From Ferruginibacter sp. (GTDB lineage Bacteria; Bacteroidota; Bacteroidia; Chitinophagales; Chitinophagaceae): 12,302 nucleotides of DNA. Both the position numbers and the translations under genes were made by a program. Position 1 is the stretch's first letter, and each line of letters begins with the position of its first letter. A model generated the notes under the pieces. The model searched no databases, was not told the origin of the DNA, and saw only the letters and a program-made list of their open reading frames with translations. The stretch spans positions 1-12,302 of the forward strand of contig JANXTN010000351.1 in NCBI GenBank assembly GCA_025352435.1, in the 5' to 3' direction. Below are positions 1 to 8,156 of this stretch, piece after piece.

Positions 1-699
1 CAGTTGCTAAAAGCAAATCCAAAAACAGTTGTTGCCCTAATGGGAGGTGGTGCTATTGATATGACAAGATGGGTAAATAAAACACCGGCTATTTTGCAAA
101 ACTGGTATGCGGGTATGGAAGGTGGAAATGCACTTGCAAAAATTTTGTTTGGGACTGTCAATCCATCAGGAAAATTACCCATGACTTTTCCGAAGAGGCT
201 GGAAGACAATCCATCTTACGCATTAGGAGAATATCCCGGTGATACTGCCAAAAGTTTATTGGTTCATTATTACGATGATATTTATGTAGGTTATCGTTAC
301 TACGATACATATAAAGTAACCCCACAATTTGCATTTGGACATGGGCTTTCTTATAGCTATTTTGAGTATAGTAACTTAAAGCTCTCTGTACTTGATAAGA
401 ATGTTACAGCCACTTTTACGATTAAAAATGTTGGAAAAGTAGCGGGCGCTGAAGTAGCACAGTTATATGTACATGAGCAAAATGCAGCATTACCAAGGCC
501 TGAGAAAGAATTAAAGGGTTTTGAAAAAGTAAAACTTGCTGTAGGAGAACAAAAAACCATTAGTATCCAACTAGATGAGTCTGCTTTTAAATATTTTGAT
601 GATGTAAAAAATGAATGGGTCATGGACAATGCTTCATTTGATATTTTGGTTGGAGGTGCATCAGATAATATTAAACTTAGAAACACAATTAAATTATAA
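1..699 (+). CDS. Glycoside hydrolase family 3 (beta-glucosidase/xylosidase type), C-terminal fragment
   Basis: This is the last 232 codons of a GH3 enzyme. The frame is open at the left edge (CAG TTG CTA...), so the true start and the N-terminal barrel carrying the nucleophile Asp lie outside the window. About the first 110 residues belong to the GH3 C-terminal alpha/beta domain: the stretch GNALAKILFGTVNPSGKLP matches the family signature 'GxALAxxLFGxxNPSGKLP'. 'FGHGLSYSYFEYSNLKLS' is the usual link to the fibronectin-III-like C-terminal domain, which follows with 'NVGKVAGAEVAQLYV', 'PRPEKELKGFEKV' and 'L..GE...I' up to the stop. Family members hydrolyse terminal beta-linked glucose or xylose from oligosaccharides, and in Bacteroidota they are usually periplasmic or outer-membrane associated. 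Substrate cannot be assigned without the N-terminal half. The frame is intact to TAA at 697-699, and a terminator follows 27 bases later. Confidence 0.93.
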   Translation, partial: QLLKANPKTVVALMGGGAIDMTRWVNKTPAILQNWYAGMEGGNALAKILFGTVNPSGKLPMTFPKRLEDNPSYALGEYPGDTAKSLLVHYYDDIYVGYRYYDTYKVTPQFAFGHGLSYSYFEYSNLKLSVLDKNVTATFTIKNVGKVAGAEVAQLYVHEQNAALPRPEKELKGFEKVKLAVGEQKTISIQLDESAFKYFDDVKNEWVMDNASFDILVGGASDNIKLRNTIKL

Positions 700-725
700 A
701 TTCAGGATTTGAAATAAAATAAAAT

Positions 726-757
726 AGGCTATACCGAAAAGGTAATAGCCTGTTTTT
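726..757. terminator. Intrinsic terminator between convergent GH3 and SDR genes
   Basis: AGGCTATACC (726-735) pairs with GGTAATAGCCT (741-751) around a GAAAA loop, giving ten base pairs with one bulged A at 744. A T-rich tail (GTTTTTATTTT) follows on the plus strand. On the minus strand the stem is followed by the complement of the A-rich run at 714-725, so it also has a U-rich tail. The position between the two convergent stop codons (699 and 791) fits a bidirectional terminator. Confidence 0.8.
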
Positions 758-790
758 ATTTTCACAAAAAATGATTTTTGTTTAAAGATC

Positions 791-1507
791 CTATGGATTT
801 GTAGAAAATATACTTGCTTCTTTTAACAACATTCTTCGGTTTAATTTTAGCTGCGCAATAATTAATTCTGCAAAGTCTTCCGGGTGCATTACTTTCTCTG
901 CATCACCGGTAATTAAATTGGCACTTTGCGCAAGCTCAGTAACGATGGTGCTTGGCGCTAATGTGGTAACACGAATATTGTGTTTGCGTACTTCCTGCAT
1001 CAAACTTTCTCCTAAACCAAACACTGCGAATTTCGAAGCACTGTATGCACTTGTTTGCGCACTTCCTGCTTTCCCTGCAGTGGAAGAGATATTGATGATA
1101 TCGCCTGTTTGTCTTTCAATCATCTCAGGTAACACGGCACGTATTGCATAGTAGACACCAAATAAATTTACTTTAATCATGTTTTCCCAAACCTCGGGTT
1201 CCAGTTCCAGGAACTTTCCAAATTTGCCCGTTCCTGCATTGTTTATTAAAATGTCTATTGGTCCTAATTCTTTTTTTATCTTTTTTACTGCAGCATTCAC
1301 TTCATCTATATTACTAATGTCCGCCGCTGCTGTTGCTACATTTACACCTAATAATTTTATGACTGCGGCCACCTCATCTAAATCTTTTTGGGTACGGGCA
1401 ACAAGTCCTACATGTGCACCTTCATTTGCTAAAGCTAAGGCCACAGCTTTCCCAATTCCTTTTCCTGCACCGGTTACGAGCGCTATCTTTCCTTTTAGTG
1501 ATTGCAT
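791..1507 (-). CDS. Short-chain dehydrogenase/reductase, FabG-like (classical SDR)
   Basis: A 238-residue protein, normal length for a classical SDR. It has the cofactor-binding TGAGKGIG (residues 12-19), the structural NNAG (89-92), the active-site Asn114 (KVN), Ser142 (NISSTAG) and the YSASK pair Tyr155/Lys159, so the full catalytic tetrad is present. An Arg at position 38 (VARTQ) after the second strand favours NADP(H), by family rule. No signal peptide is seen, so it is cytoplasmic. The sequence is closest in style to 3-ketoacyl-ACP reductase and to other '3-ketoacyl-(acyl-carrier-protein) reductase'-type SDRs, but a standalone gene with no fatty-acid synthesis neighbours makes true FabG unlikely; the substrate is unknown. 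The ATG at 1505-1507 places MQSLKGK immediately before the first beta strand, as expected. It converges on the GH3 gene and shares its terminator. Upstream on the minus strand, TAATTTCG (1529-1536) is one base from the TAnnTTTG -7 element, but no -33 TTG is seen. Confidence 0.9.
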   Translation of the reverse strand: MQSLKGKIALVTGAGKGIGKAVALALANEGAHVGLVARTQKDLDEVAAVIKLLGVNVATAAADISNIDEVNAAVKKIKKELGPIDILINNAGTGKFGKFLELEPEVWENMIKVNLFGVYYAIRAVLPEMIERQTGDIINISSTAGKAGSAQTSAYSASKFAVFGLGESLMQEVRKHNIRVTTLAPSTIVTELAQSANLITGDAEKVMHPEDFAELIIAQLKLNRRMLLKEASIFSTNP

Positions 1508-1679
1508 ATTTTTATAAGTTTAGTAAGGCGAAATTACTTTAAAGTTTTTAAGTGATTTTTTTTGGAGCAGATTTTTGTTGTATAAATTCTAATCTCCTAA
1601 GGATGCAAATGATTGATAGTTTTAAAAAAAAAGGACAGAATAAGATTCAATCCGTTTTAAAAACTCTCTCAGCAGGGAT

Positions 1680-1728
1680 TTAGGGATGGCATCTTTTTGA
1701 AAGTTGTCATCTCTAAGCTTTGGAAAGC
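1680..1728. other. Two adjacent hairpins in the 231-bp spacer after the BNR gene
   Basis: TTAGGGATGGCA (1680-1691) pairs with TGTCATCTCTAA (1705-1716); after a T/T mismatch, CTTT (1693-1696) pairs with AAAG (1700-1703) around TTG. This makes a 16-pair stem with two G.T pairs on the plus strand. Directly beside it GCTTT-GG-AAAGC (1717-1728) forms a second small hairpin. They sit 11 to 59 bases past the stop of the 1739-4855 gene, so they may form its mRNA 3' end. However, on that strand the G.T pairs become A.C mismatches and no U-run follows. The rest of 1508-1738 has no open frame I would support. Confidence 0.4.
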
Positions 1729-1738
1729 AGTGTATTAT

Positions 1739-4700
1739 TTAACTCGCTTTCTTTACTCCTATAATAGGAATTGATTTTTCCCTTATCATTTTATTCAACT
1801 CAGGCACATCAACTTCCATTAATCTTTTTAATTTACTTAACTGAATATCTGCAAGCCCACCAAGTTCATTGTAAACCTGCTTAACTTGCTCTGTTGGCGG
1901 ATTGTAGCCACTGCCGGCATAATCAAACAAACCACTTATTTTATCATTCAAACGAATTGGATAATTCAATACATCCTGTCCGCTCTTTGCTTTTGTTTGA
2001 TAAAAAGCTTCTTCGATAGCAGTCAGCTGTTTGTTAATGGTATCGCCTTTTTGTTTAATCTCTTTTGGTAAATCTTTGCCCTGACGGTCTGCAAAATCAT
2101 TTATCTGCGTACGCACTTCTCTTATATTTTTAATTGCTTTTTGTATATCAGTAAATTTATCTCTGATATTTACAAGCGTGGTAAACTGGTCTTCATAACC
2201 TTGCTGCGTAATGTTATATGCAGGGTTTGCCAGCACTGTAAATGGCTGCTCCATAGAATCTTTCCCAACCAATACTTTTACGAAATACTTACCAGGTATA
2301 GCTTTTGGGCTACCTACAGCACCGTTCCACAAAATCATTCCATCTATCTTTTCAGCTTCAGGATAATTCATATTCCAAACAAACTTATTCATGCCAACAT
2401 TTAAATCTATCTTATCATTTTTTTCTTTTGCGTCAGTAGTAAATCTTTTCACTTCTTTTTTATTTCTATCTAAAATTACAACAGCGCCTTTACTGCTATC
2501 CTGTAATGTCTTTACATAAAAATTAATAACCGTGCCATTAGCAGGATTTGTTCCCGCATTTTTTGCATTAGCATTTACAAAACCATCTCTTCTAAAACTT
2601 TCATTTACGGGCAAGATGTACATATTTTTTTCCAACACATCGGCATTGTATTGCTGTATTGGAGTGAGGTCGTCAATGCTCCAAAAAGCTCGACCCTGCG
2701 TAGCTACAATGAGATCATTGTTTTTTATTGTCATGTCTGTAATGGGTACAAATGGTAAATTCAACTGAAAAGGACGCCAGTTTGCACCATCGTTGTAACT
2801 GATGTACATGCCGTACTCAGTACCTGCATACAATAAACCTGCACGTTTTTTATCAGCCCTTATAGCTCTTGCAAAGTGCATGGATGGAATGCCTGTTGTT
2901 ATCTCTTTCCATGTTTTGCCATAGTCTTCTGTTTTAAAAATATATGGTTTAAAATCATCCATTTTATATTTTGTACCAACAATATATATTGCGCCTTTTT
3001 TAAACGGATCAGCATCTACACAATTCCACATCATCAATTTTCCTGCTGCAGGTGGTGTTACATCTGTCCAGCTCTTGCCTGCATCTCGGCTTACGTTTAC
3101 TCTCCCATCATCACTACCTGTCCACAATAAATCTTTTTCATATGGACTTTCCATTGCTGTAAAAATGGTACAATAATATTCCACCGAAGTATTGTCCTGC
3201 GTAATTGGTCCACCACTAGATTTTTGCTTAGCTGTATCGTTGGTAGTAAGGTCAGGGCTTATAACCTGCCATGATTGTCCTTCATTTTCTGATGCAAATA
3301 AATGTTGCCCACCTACGTACAATTTTTTAGGATTGTGAGGTGAAAAGAAGATTGGGAAGTTCCATTGAAAACGATATTTAGTAGAGCTTGCCCCTGCACC
3401 CAATGGATTGTCAGGATACACGCTGATGGCTCTGTTTTCGCCGGTCTTATGGTCCAGTCTGCTGAGGTAGCCACCATAATTTCCTCCATACACCACATCG
3501 GGATTTAAAGGATCAGCTACTACGTATCCACTTTCTGCACCTGCTGTTGGAGTCCAGTCTTCATTGGAAATTTGTCCGCCATTGCTGCTACTTAAAACTC
3601 TGATGGTGCTGTTGTCCTGTTGTGCACCTAATATTCTGTATGGAAAATGATTGTCTGTAGAAACCCTGTAAAACTGCGCCGTTGGCTGGTTTTGTAAAGA
3701 ACTCCAGTTGTTGCCTCCATCAAAACTTATCTGCGCACCGCCATCATCAGCCACAATCATTCTGTTGGCATCTTCGGGGTCTATCCAAAGATCATGGTGG
3801 TCGCCATGAGGTGTGCTGATGGGCTTAAATGTTTTACCTGCATCTGTACTTTTATACATGCCCACATTTAAAGCATAAATAACATTTTCATTTTTTGGAT
3901 CGGTAAATATCTTACTGAAGTACCATGCCCGCTGAGCAATATTTGCATCGTCAGTTTGTTTCTCCCATGTATTACCTCCATCATCGCTGCGGTACAAGCC
4001 ACGGCTTTTGCATTCTATCAAGGCATAAATTCTTTCAGGATTCACTGCACTTACAGCAATACCGATGTTACCAATCACTTCATTTTTAGGTAAGCCTTTT
4101 TTGTTCATTAAGTTGGTCCATGTTTCACCTGCATCTGTACTTTTCCATAATGCACTACCCGGTCCACCACTTTCAAAACTATAAGGCGTACGTTTTACAT
4201 TCCACGTGCCGGCATATAAGGTAGAAGGATTGCCCGGTTCCATCACAAGTTCTTCGCCACCGGCATTTGCATTTGCAAACAAAACCTTGCGCCATGTTTT
4301 ACCTCCGTCAGTTGTTTTATAAATACCTCTGTCTTCGCTAGGCGCAAATAAATGTCCTATGGCTGCCACCCAAACTATATCCGGATTTTTAGGATGAATA
4401 AGAATTCGGCTGATATGTCTTGTATTTTTTAATGGAAGCAGTTTCCACGTTCTGCCACCATCATCGCTGCGCCAGATGCCGTTCAAACCTTCACTCACAT
4501 TTCCACGCAGTGTAGCTTCGCCTTCTCCGGCATAGATAATACTTTCATCGCTTGGTGCTACGGCTACTGCACCAATGGAGCCGCCAAAATATTTATCAGA
4601 AATATTTTTCCAGTTGCTGCCGCCATCAGTTGTTTTCCATACACCACCACCGGTAGCACCAAAGAAAAAAGTGTTTTTGTTTTTCCAACTTCCTGCAACT

Positions 4701-4855
4701 GTACCGCTGCGGCCACCTCTAAAAGGTCCTACCTGCCTGTATTTTACGTTGCTGAAAAGTGCAGAATCTACAGAAAATATACTGCGGTTTTGTTTTTGTG
4801 CATTGGCTGTAAAAATTGTAAGCAATGCAGCAGCACAAGTAATTATTTTTATCAT
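1739..4855 (-). CDS. Secreted Asp-box (BNR/VPS10-sortilin-like) propeller protein, often annotated 'glycosyl hydrolase'
   Basis: A 1038-residue exported protein. Residues 1-19 form a signal peptide with cleavage predicted after ANA (19|20). The body carries eleven Asp-box motifs of the form S/T-x-D-x-G-x-x-W/F, at residues 75-82, 130-137, 181-188, 239-246, 290-297, 336-343, 377-384, 522-529, 589-596, 642-649 and 686-693. This is typical of one or two stacked beta-propellers of the VPS10/sortilin-like type. About residues 775-875 look like a FlgD-type Ig domain (KFVWNMNYPEA...PGKYFVKVLVG). The C-terminus (about 885-1020) is helical and rich in charged residues. There is no sialidase FRIP motif and no T9SS sorting tail, so glycosidase activity is not shown; binding to a polymer or peptide is as plausible. 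The length and 'GPFRGGRSGTVAG' opening fit a large family common in Bacteroidota. It lies 97 bases downstream of dctA on the same strand; no convincing terminator separates them, so co-transcription is possible. Confidence 0.85.
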   Translation of the reverse strand: MIKIITCAAALLTIFTANAQKQNRSIFSVDSALFSNVKYRQVGPFRGGRSGTVAGSWKNKNTFFFGATGGGVWKTTDGGSNWKNISDKYFGGSIGAVAVAPSDESIIYAGEGEATLRGNVSEGLNGIWRSDDGGRTWKLLPLKNTRHISRILIHPKNPDIVWVAAIGHLFAPSEDRGIYKTTDGGKTWRKVLFANANAGGEELVMEPGNPSTLYAGTWNVKRTPYSFESGGPGSALWKSTDAGETWTNLMNKKGLPKNEVIGNIGIAVSAVNPERIYALIECKSRGLYRSDDGGNTWEKQTDDANIAQRAWYFSKIFTDPKNENVIYALNVGMYKSTDAGKTFKPISTPHGDHHDLWIDPEDANRMIVADDGGAQISFDGGNNWSSLQNQPTAQFYRVSTDNHFPYRILGAQQDNSTIRVLSSSNGGQISNEDWTPTAGAESGYVVADPLNPDVVYGGNYGGYLSRLDHKTGENRAISVYPDNPLGAGASSTKYRFQWNFPIFFSPHNPKKLYVGGQHLFASENEGQSWQVISPDLTTNDTAKQKSSGGPITQDNTSVEYYCTIFTAMESPYEKDLLWTGSDDGRVNVSRDAGKSWTDVTPPAAGKLMMWNCVDADPFKKGAIYIVGTKYKMDDFKPYIFKTEDYGKTWKEITTGIPSMHFARAIRADKKRAGLLYAGTEYGMYISYNDGANWRPFQLNLPFVPITDMTIKNNDLIVATQGRAFWSIDDLTPIQQYNADVLEKNMYILPVNESFRRDGFVNANAKNAGTNPANGTVINFYVKTLQDSSKGAVVILDRNKKEVKRFTTDAKEKNDKIDLNVGMNKFVWNMNYPEAEKIDGMILWNGAVGSPKAIPGKYFVKVLVGKDSMEQPFTVLANPAYNITQQGYEDQFTTLVNIRDKFTDIQKAIKNIREVRTQINDFADRQGKDLPKEIKQKGDTINKQLTAIEEAFYQTKAKSGQDVLNYPIRLNDKISGLFDYAGSGYNPPTEQVKQVYNELGGLADIQLSKLKRLMEVDVPELNKMIREKSIPIIGVKKAS

Positions 4856-4952
4856 AAGCTGAATTAAGGAATGAAATTTACGACAATGAAATGATGAATT
4901 GTAAAACTGTCTAAAGAAAAAATTGGAGTGTTAGTTAGATATTATTTTGTTG

Positions 4953-6209
4953 TTATTTGAGATGATTTTTTACATCCCCATCATTATTATATTCATTCAC
5001 TTCTTTCGCAAAAGCAATTTCCATCTTTTGTTTGTCAAAATCCTTTTCGTTATTGGCAATAAATATCGTGGCAACCCCATTACCTATAAAATTTGTAAGC
5101 GCTCTTGCTTCACTCATAAATCTATCAACACCCAATAACAAAGCAAGCCCTTCAACGGGAATGATTTTTATGGCAGAAAGTGTAGAAGCGAGGACAATAA
5201 AACCGCTGCCCGTAACGCCGGCAGCACCTTTGGAGGTTACCATTAAAATACCAATAACAGTAAATATTTGCGCAGCAGATAACTCTACATTAAACACCTG
5301 TGATAAAAAAAGCACTGCCATAGAAAGATAAATAGTAGTACCATCTAAATTAAAAGAATAACCCGCCGGCACCACCAAACCTACAACGGCTTTGCTGCAA
5401 CCCATGTATTCAAGCTTTTGCATAAGAGAAGGCAATGCAGCTTCGCTTGAAGATGTACCTAAAACGATGAGTAGCTCTTCTCTTATATAATTTAAAAAAC
5501 GAAAGATATTTATTTTATAAAAACGTAAAATAATACCAAGTACAACAAAAATAAAAACTGCCATGGTTGTATAAACAGTCAACATCAGTTTACCTAAGGG
5601 CAACAAAGTGGCAATTCCATATTTGCCAATGGTAAATGCCATTCCTCCAAACGCACCAATCGGCGCAAACAACATTATTAAGGCAAGCCCTTTAAAAATA
5701 TATTTTGAGATCGTGAAAAGCTTATCAGAAATATTTGCCGCACCATTGTATCTACTTAAAAATATTCCGAATAAAATAGAAAAGAATAGTACTTGAATGG
5801 TAAAGTTATCTTTTAAGAACTGCCACCAGCTAAAGCCTTTTGCAGCATTAGTATATTGAGCAATGTCGGCAGGGTTACCACTATGTATCTCCACACCGCT
5901 ACCAGGCTTTATAATCCATGCCGCAGCGATGCCTACAAGCAGAGCAAAAGTTGTAACAATTTCAAAATAGAGTAATGCCTTACCCCCAACCCTACCTACT
6001 TTTTTTAAGTTACCCATACCACTTATACCTAATGATATGGTAAGGAAAATGATGGGGTAAATAAAAAGTTTTACAAGTTCTATGAAGTACTTGCCCAATG
6101 GCTGCATTTGGATAGCTACTGCAGGTGCATAATGTCCAAGCAATGCACCTGATACAATTGCTGTGAGAACCCAGAATGTAAGATTAGTAAATACTTTTTT
6201 CAAACGCAC
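4953..6209 (-). CDS. dctA: Dicarboxylate/cation symporter, DctA-type (DAACS family)
   Basis: A 418-residue inner-membrane transporter of the glutamate/dicarboxylate family (DctA is about 430 residues). Hallmarks appear in order: hairpin 1 serine motif GTSSSEAALP (251-260), transmembrane-7 motif FNLDGT (286-291), hairpin 2 SKGAAGVTGSGF (326-337), and transmembrane-8 DRFMSEARALTNFIGNGVAT (362-381). The last carries Arg369, Asn373 and Asn377, the pattern of bacterial C4-dicarboxylate carriers rather than glutamate carriers. The expected role is H+- or Na+-coupled uptake of succinate, fumarate or malate. The start is GTG (6207-6209): reading upstream in frame, a TAA stop lies only three codons before it, so no longer protein is possible; TTG at codon 3 is the only close alternative. 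The C-terminus ends in a hydrophilic tail. The gene is divergent from the DUF885 lipoprotein gene. No DcuS/DctB-type sensor is nearby. Confidence 0.93.
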   Translation of the reverse strand: MRLKKVFTNLTFWVLTAIVSGALLGHYAPAVAIQMQPLGKYFIELVKLFIYPIIFLTISLGISGMGNLKKVGRVGGKALLYFEIVTTFALLVGIAAAWIIKPGSGVEIHSGNPADIAQYTNAAKGFSWWQFLKDNFTIQVLFFSILFGIFLSRYNGAANISDKLFTISKYIFKGLALIMLFAPIGAFGGMAFTIGKYGIATLLPLGKLMLTVYTTMAVFIFVVLGIILRFYKINIFRFLNYIREELLIVLGTSSSEAALPSLMQKLEYMGCSKAVVGLVVPAGYSFNLDGTTIYLSMAVLFLSQVFNVELSAAQIFTVIGILMVTSKGAAGVTGSGFIVLASTLSAIKIIPVEGLALLLGVDRFMSEARALTNFIGNGVATIFIANNEKDFDKQKMEIAFAKEVNEYNNDGDVKNHLK

Positions 6210-6229
6210 TGTATTTTAAACAAGATGTA

Positions 6230-6259
6230 TAAACATATTTTACAGAAATTTTTCCCCAA
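6230..6259 (-). promoter_or_regulatory. Candidate Bacteroidota-type promoter of dctA
   Basis: On the minus strand TTG (6257-6259) is followed by a 19-base spacer and TATGTTTA (6230-6237), seven of eight positions of TAnnTTTG when n is free. The spacing is that described for Bacteroidota -33/-7 elements. Transcription would start about 15 bases before the GTG codon. Single-mismatch -7 boxes are frequent in such AT-rich DNA; the spacing makes this one better than most. Confidence 0.4.
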
Positions 6260-6283
6260 TGCAAGGAAGTAAATGTAGTTAGG

Positions 6284-6317
6284 TTGTTATTTAAAACAAT
6301 ATAATGTCATAAATTTT
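6284..6317 (+). promoter_or_regulatory. Weak candidate promoter for the DUF885 gene
   Basis: TTG (6284-6286), a 23-base spacer and TAAATTTT (6310-6317) resemble the Bacteroidota promoter at the upper limit of spacing. A second -7-like box, TACATTTA (6326-6333), has no TTG at a suitable distance. Either would drive the lipoprotein gene starting at 6351. The 141-bp divergent spacer holds no other clear signal. Confidence 0.2.
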
Positions 6318-6350
6318 AAATCAATTACATTTAGAAACAAAACATTATCA

Positions 6351-8156
6351 ATGAAAGTATTGCGGTATTTAATTGTTTTGGTAATCGCTGTAAGCAGTTG
6401 TCAAACAAAAAAACAAAATGTAGAAAAAACTCAAACAAAGTCAAGCTTAGATTCAAGCTTTGCTAACATCCTTCAAAAATATTATGATGAGCGCATGCAA
6501 CTGTTTCCGTTGGAAGCAACAGTAAATGGAGACACATTGTACAATGATCTGTTGCCTGCAGATTTTACAGAAAGCTACCATGCAAAACTTAAAGACTTTT
6601 TTACAAAGTACAATGATGCATTAGGTAAAACAGATACAACATCTTTTAACGACAACGATCATAAAAGCTATAATATTTTAAAATATGAAATAGATATGGC
6701 GCTGCGTGGCTTGGCATTGGGTTACTCCGGCGGTACCGCTATGTACATGCCTTTTGATCAGTTTAACGGCACTACATTGATGCTGGGGCAAATGGGTTCG
6801 GGCACCGGCAACCAACCATTTAAAACAGTAAAGGATTACGACAACTGGATAAAACGTGCAACAGCATTTTCTGCATGGGCGGATAGTGCTATAGTGTACT
6901 TTAAAAAAGGCATGGCAAATAATACGGTGTTGCCAAAAAGCATTGTTGTAAAAATGATACCGCAAATGCAAAACATGGTTACGGCTGAACCTACGAAGAG
7001 TTTGTTTTATGGCCCTATAACATTAATGCCTGCCGGTTTTACAGCTGAAGATAAACAAAGACTGACCGCGGCTTATACTAATCTAATTAAAAATGAATTA
7101 GTACCAGCCTATAAAAAGCTGGGCAATTTTTTACAGAACGAATACTTGCCAAGAGCAAGAGCAACAACGGGAATAAATGATTTACCTAATGGGGCTGCCA
7201 TTTATAATTATATGGTAAAATATTGGACTACTACCAACAAAACGCCTGACGAAATATATAACACAGGGCTAGCAGAAGTGAAGCGCATAAGAGATGTAAT
7301 GGAACAAATAAAAACTCAGACTGGGTACAAATGCAGTCTCGATTCGTTTTTCACTTTTATGAAGACTGACAAACGGTTTATGCCTTACAAAACGCCTGGA
7401 GAAGTAATTGCAGCTTTTAAAAAAATACAAACAACCATTGACCCCAACTTAAAAAATATTTTTACGTTAACGCCCAAAACAACTTTTGAAATAAGGCAGA
7501 CAGAATCCTTTAGAGCCGCTAGTGCAAGTGCAGAATATTATCCCGGTTTACCTGATGGCAGCAGACCCGGCATTTTTTATATTCCAATAATTGATGCTAC
7601 TACTTTTAATACCACCAGCGGAATGGAAAGCCTATTTTTGCATGAAGCAATACCCGGGCACCATTACCAAATGAGTATACAGTCTGAAAATAAAACGCTG
7701 CCGGCTTTCCGACGATTTTTATGGTATGGAGCTTATGGCGAAGGCTATGCATTGTATTGCGAAAGCTTAGGAAAAGAGCTGGGATTATATACTGATCCTT
7801 ATCAATACATGGGTGCACTTGGCGACGAAATACATCGTGCCATAAGACTTGTAGTAGATGTTGCCATGCATACCGAAAAAATGACAAGAGAACAAGCCAT
7901 TGCTTACATGATGCAGAACGAAGCCATCAGCGAAGAAGGCGCTACTGCTGAGATAGAGCGATATATGGTGTACCCTGCACAGGCACTAAGCTACAAAACA
8001 GGGGCATTAAAAATTAAGGAACTGCGTGAAAAATATACACAAATGCTTGGCAGTAAATTTAGCCTTGCAGCTTTTCATGATGAGTTTTTAAAAGACGGTT
8101 GTATGCCTTTAGAGATTATAGAAAAATCTATGGATGCATGGGTAAAGAAGCAGTAA
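6351..8156 (+). CDS. DUF885 family lipoprotein, putative zinc-dependent peptidase
   Basis: A 601-residue protein. The N-terminus is a lipoprotein signal: hydrophobic residues 6-14, then VSSC with the acylated Cys17, followed by a Lys/Gln/Thr-rich tether. The remainder matches the DUF885 family (about 550-600 residues, largely helical). The diagnostic motif is HEAIPGHH (431-438), followed 26 residues later by GEGYALYCESLG (463-474), the family's EGWALY-like motif; His431, Glu432, His437/438 and Glu464 or Glu471 are probable metal and catalytic residues by analogy with zinc peptidases. Gly-Ile-Phe-Tyr before the motif (407-410) fits the strand usually preceding such a helix. The substrate is unknown; I infer a periplasmic or outer-membrane peptidase. 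ATG at 6351 gives a complete lipobox and needs no alternative. The gene is monocistronic: dctA diverges from it and the amidohydrolase gene converges on it. No strong intrinsic terminator follows; only an A/T palindrome (about 8165-8179) is seen. Confidence 0.88.
   Translation: MKVLRYLIVLVIAVSSCQTKKQNVEKTQTKSSLDSSFANILQKYYDERMQLFPLEATVNGDTLYNDLLPADFTESYHAKLKDFFTKYNDALGKTDTTSFNDNDHKSYNILKYEIDMALRGLALGYSGGTAMYMPFDQFNGTTLMLGQMGSGTGNQPFKTVKDYDNWIKRATAFSAWADSAIVYFKKGMANNTVLPKSIVVKMIPQMQNMVTAEPTKSLFYGPITLMPAGFTAEDKQRLTAAYTNLIKNELVPAYKKLGNFLQNEYLPRARATTGINDLPNGAAIYNYMVKYWTTTNKTPDEIYNTGLAEVKRIRDVMEQIKTQTGYKCSLDSFFTFMKTDKRFMPYKTPGEVIAAFKKIQTTIDPNLKNIFTLTPKTTFEIRQTESFRAASASAEYYPGLPDGSRPGIFYIPIIDATTFNTTSGMESLFLHEAIPGHHYQMSIQSENKTLPAFRRFLWYGAYGEGYALYCESLGKELGLYTDPYQYMGALGDEIHRAIRLVVDVAMHTEKMTREQAIAYMMQNEAISEEGATAEIERYMVYPAQALSYKTGALKIKELREKYTQMLGSKFSLAAFHDEFLKDGCMPLEIIEKSMDAWVKKQ

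Noticed and set aside
2141..3130. Several plus-strand open frames of 61-87 codons inside the BNR gene
   Set aside because: They are antisense shadows of a long, motif-rich coding frame, with low-complexity Cys/Phe/Ile-rich translations.
4883..4902. ACAAT...ATTGT inverted repeat between dctA and the BNR gene as terminator or operator
   Set aside because: It has only five base pairs, a ten-base loop and no T-run; this is expected by chance in AT-rich DNA.
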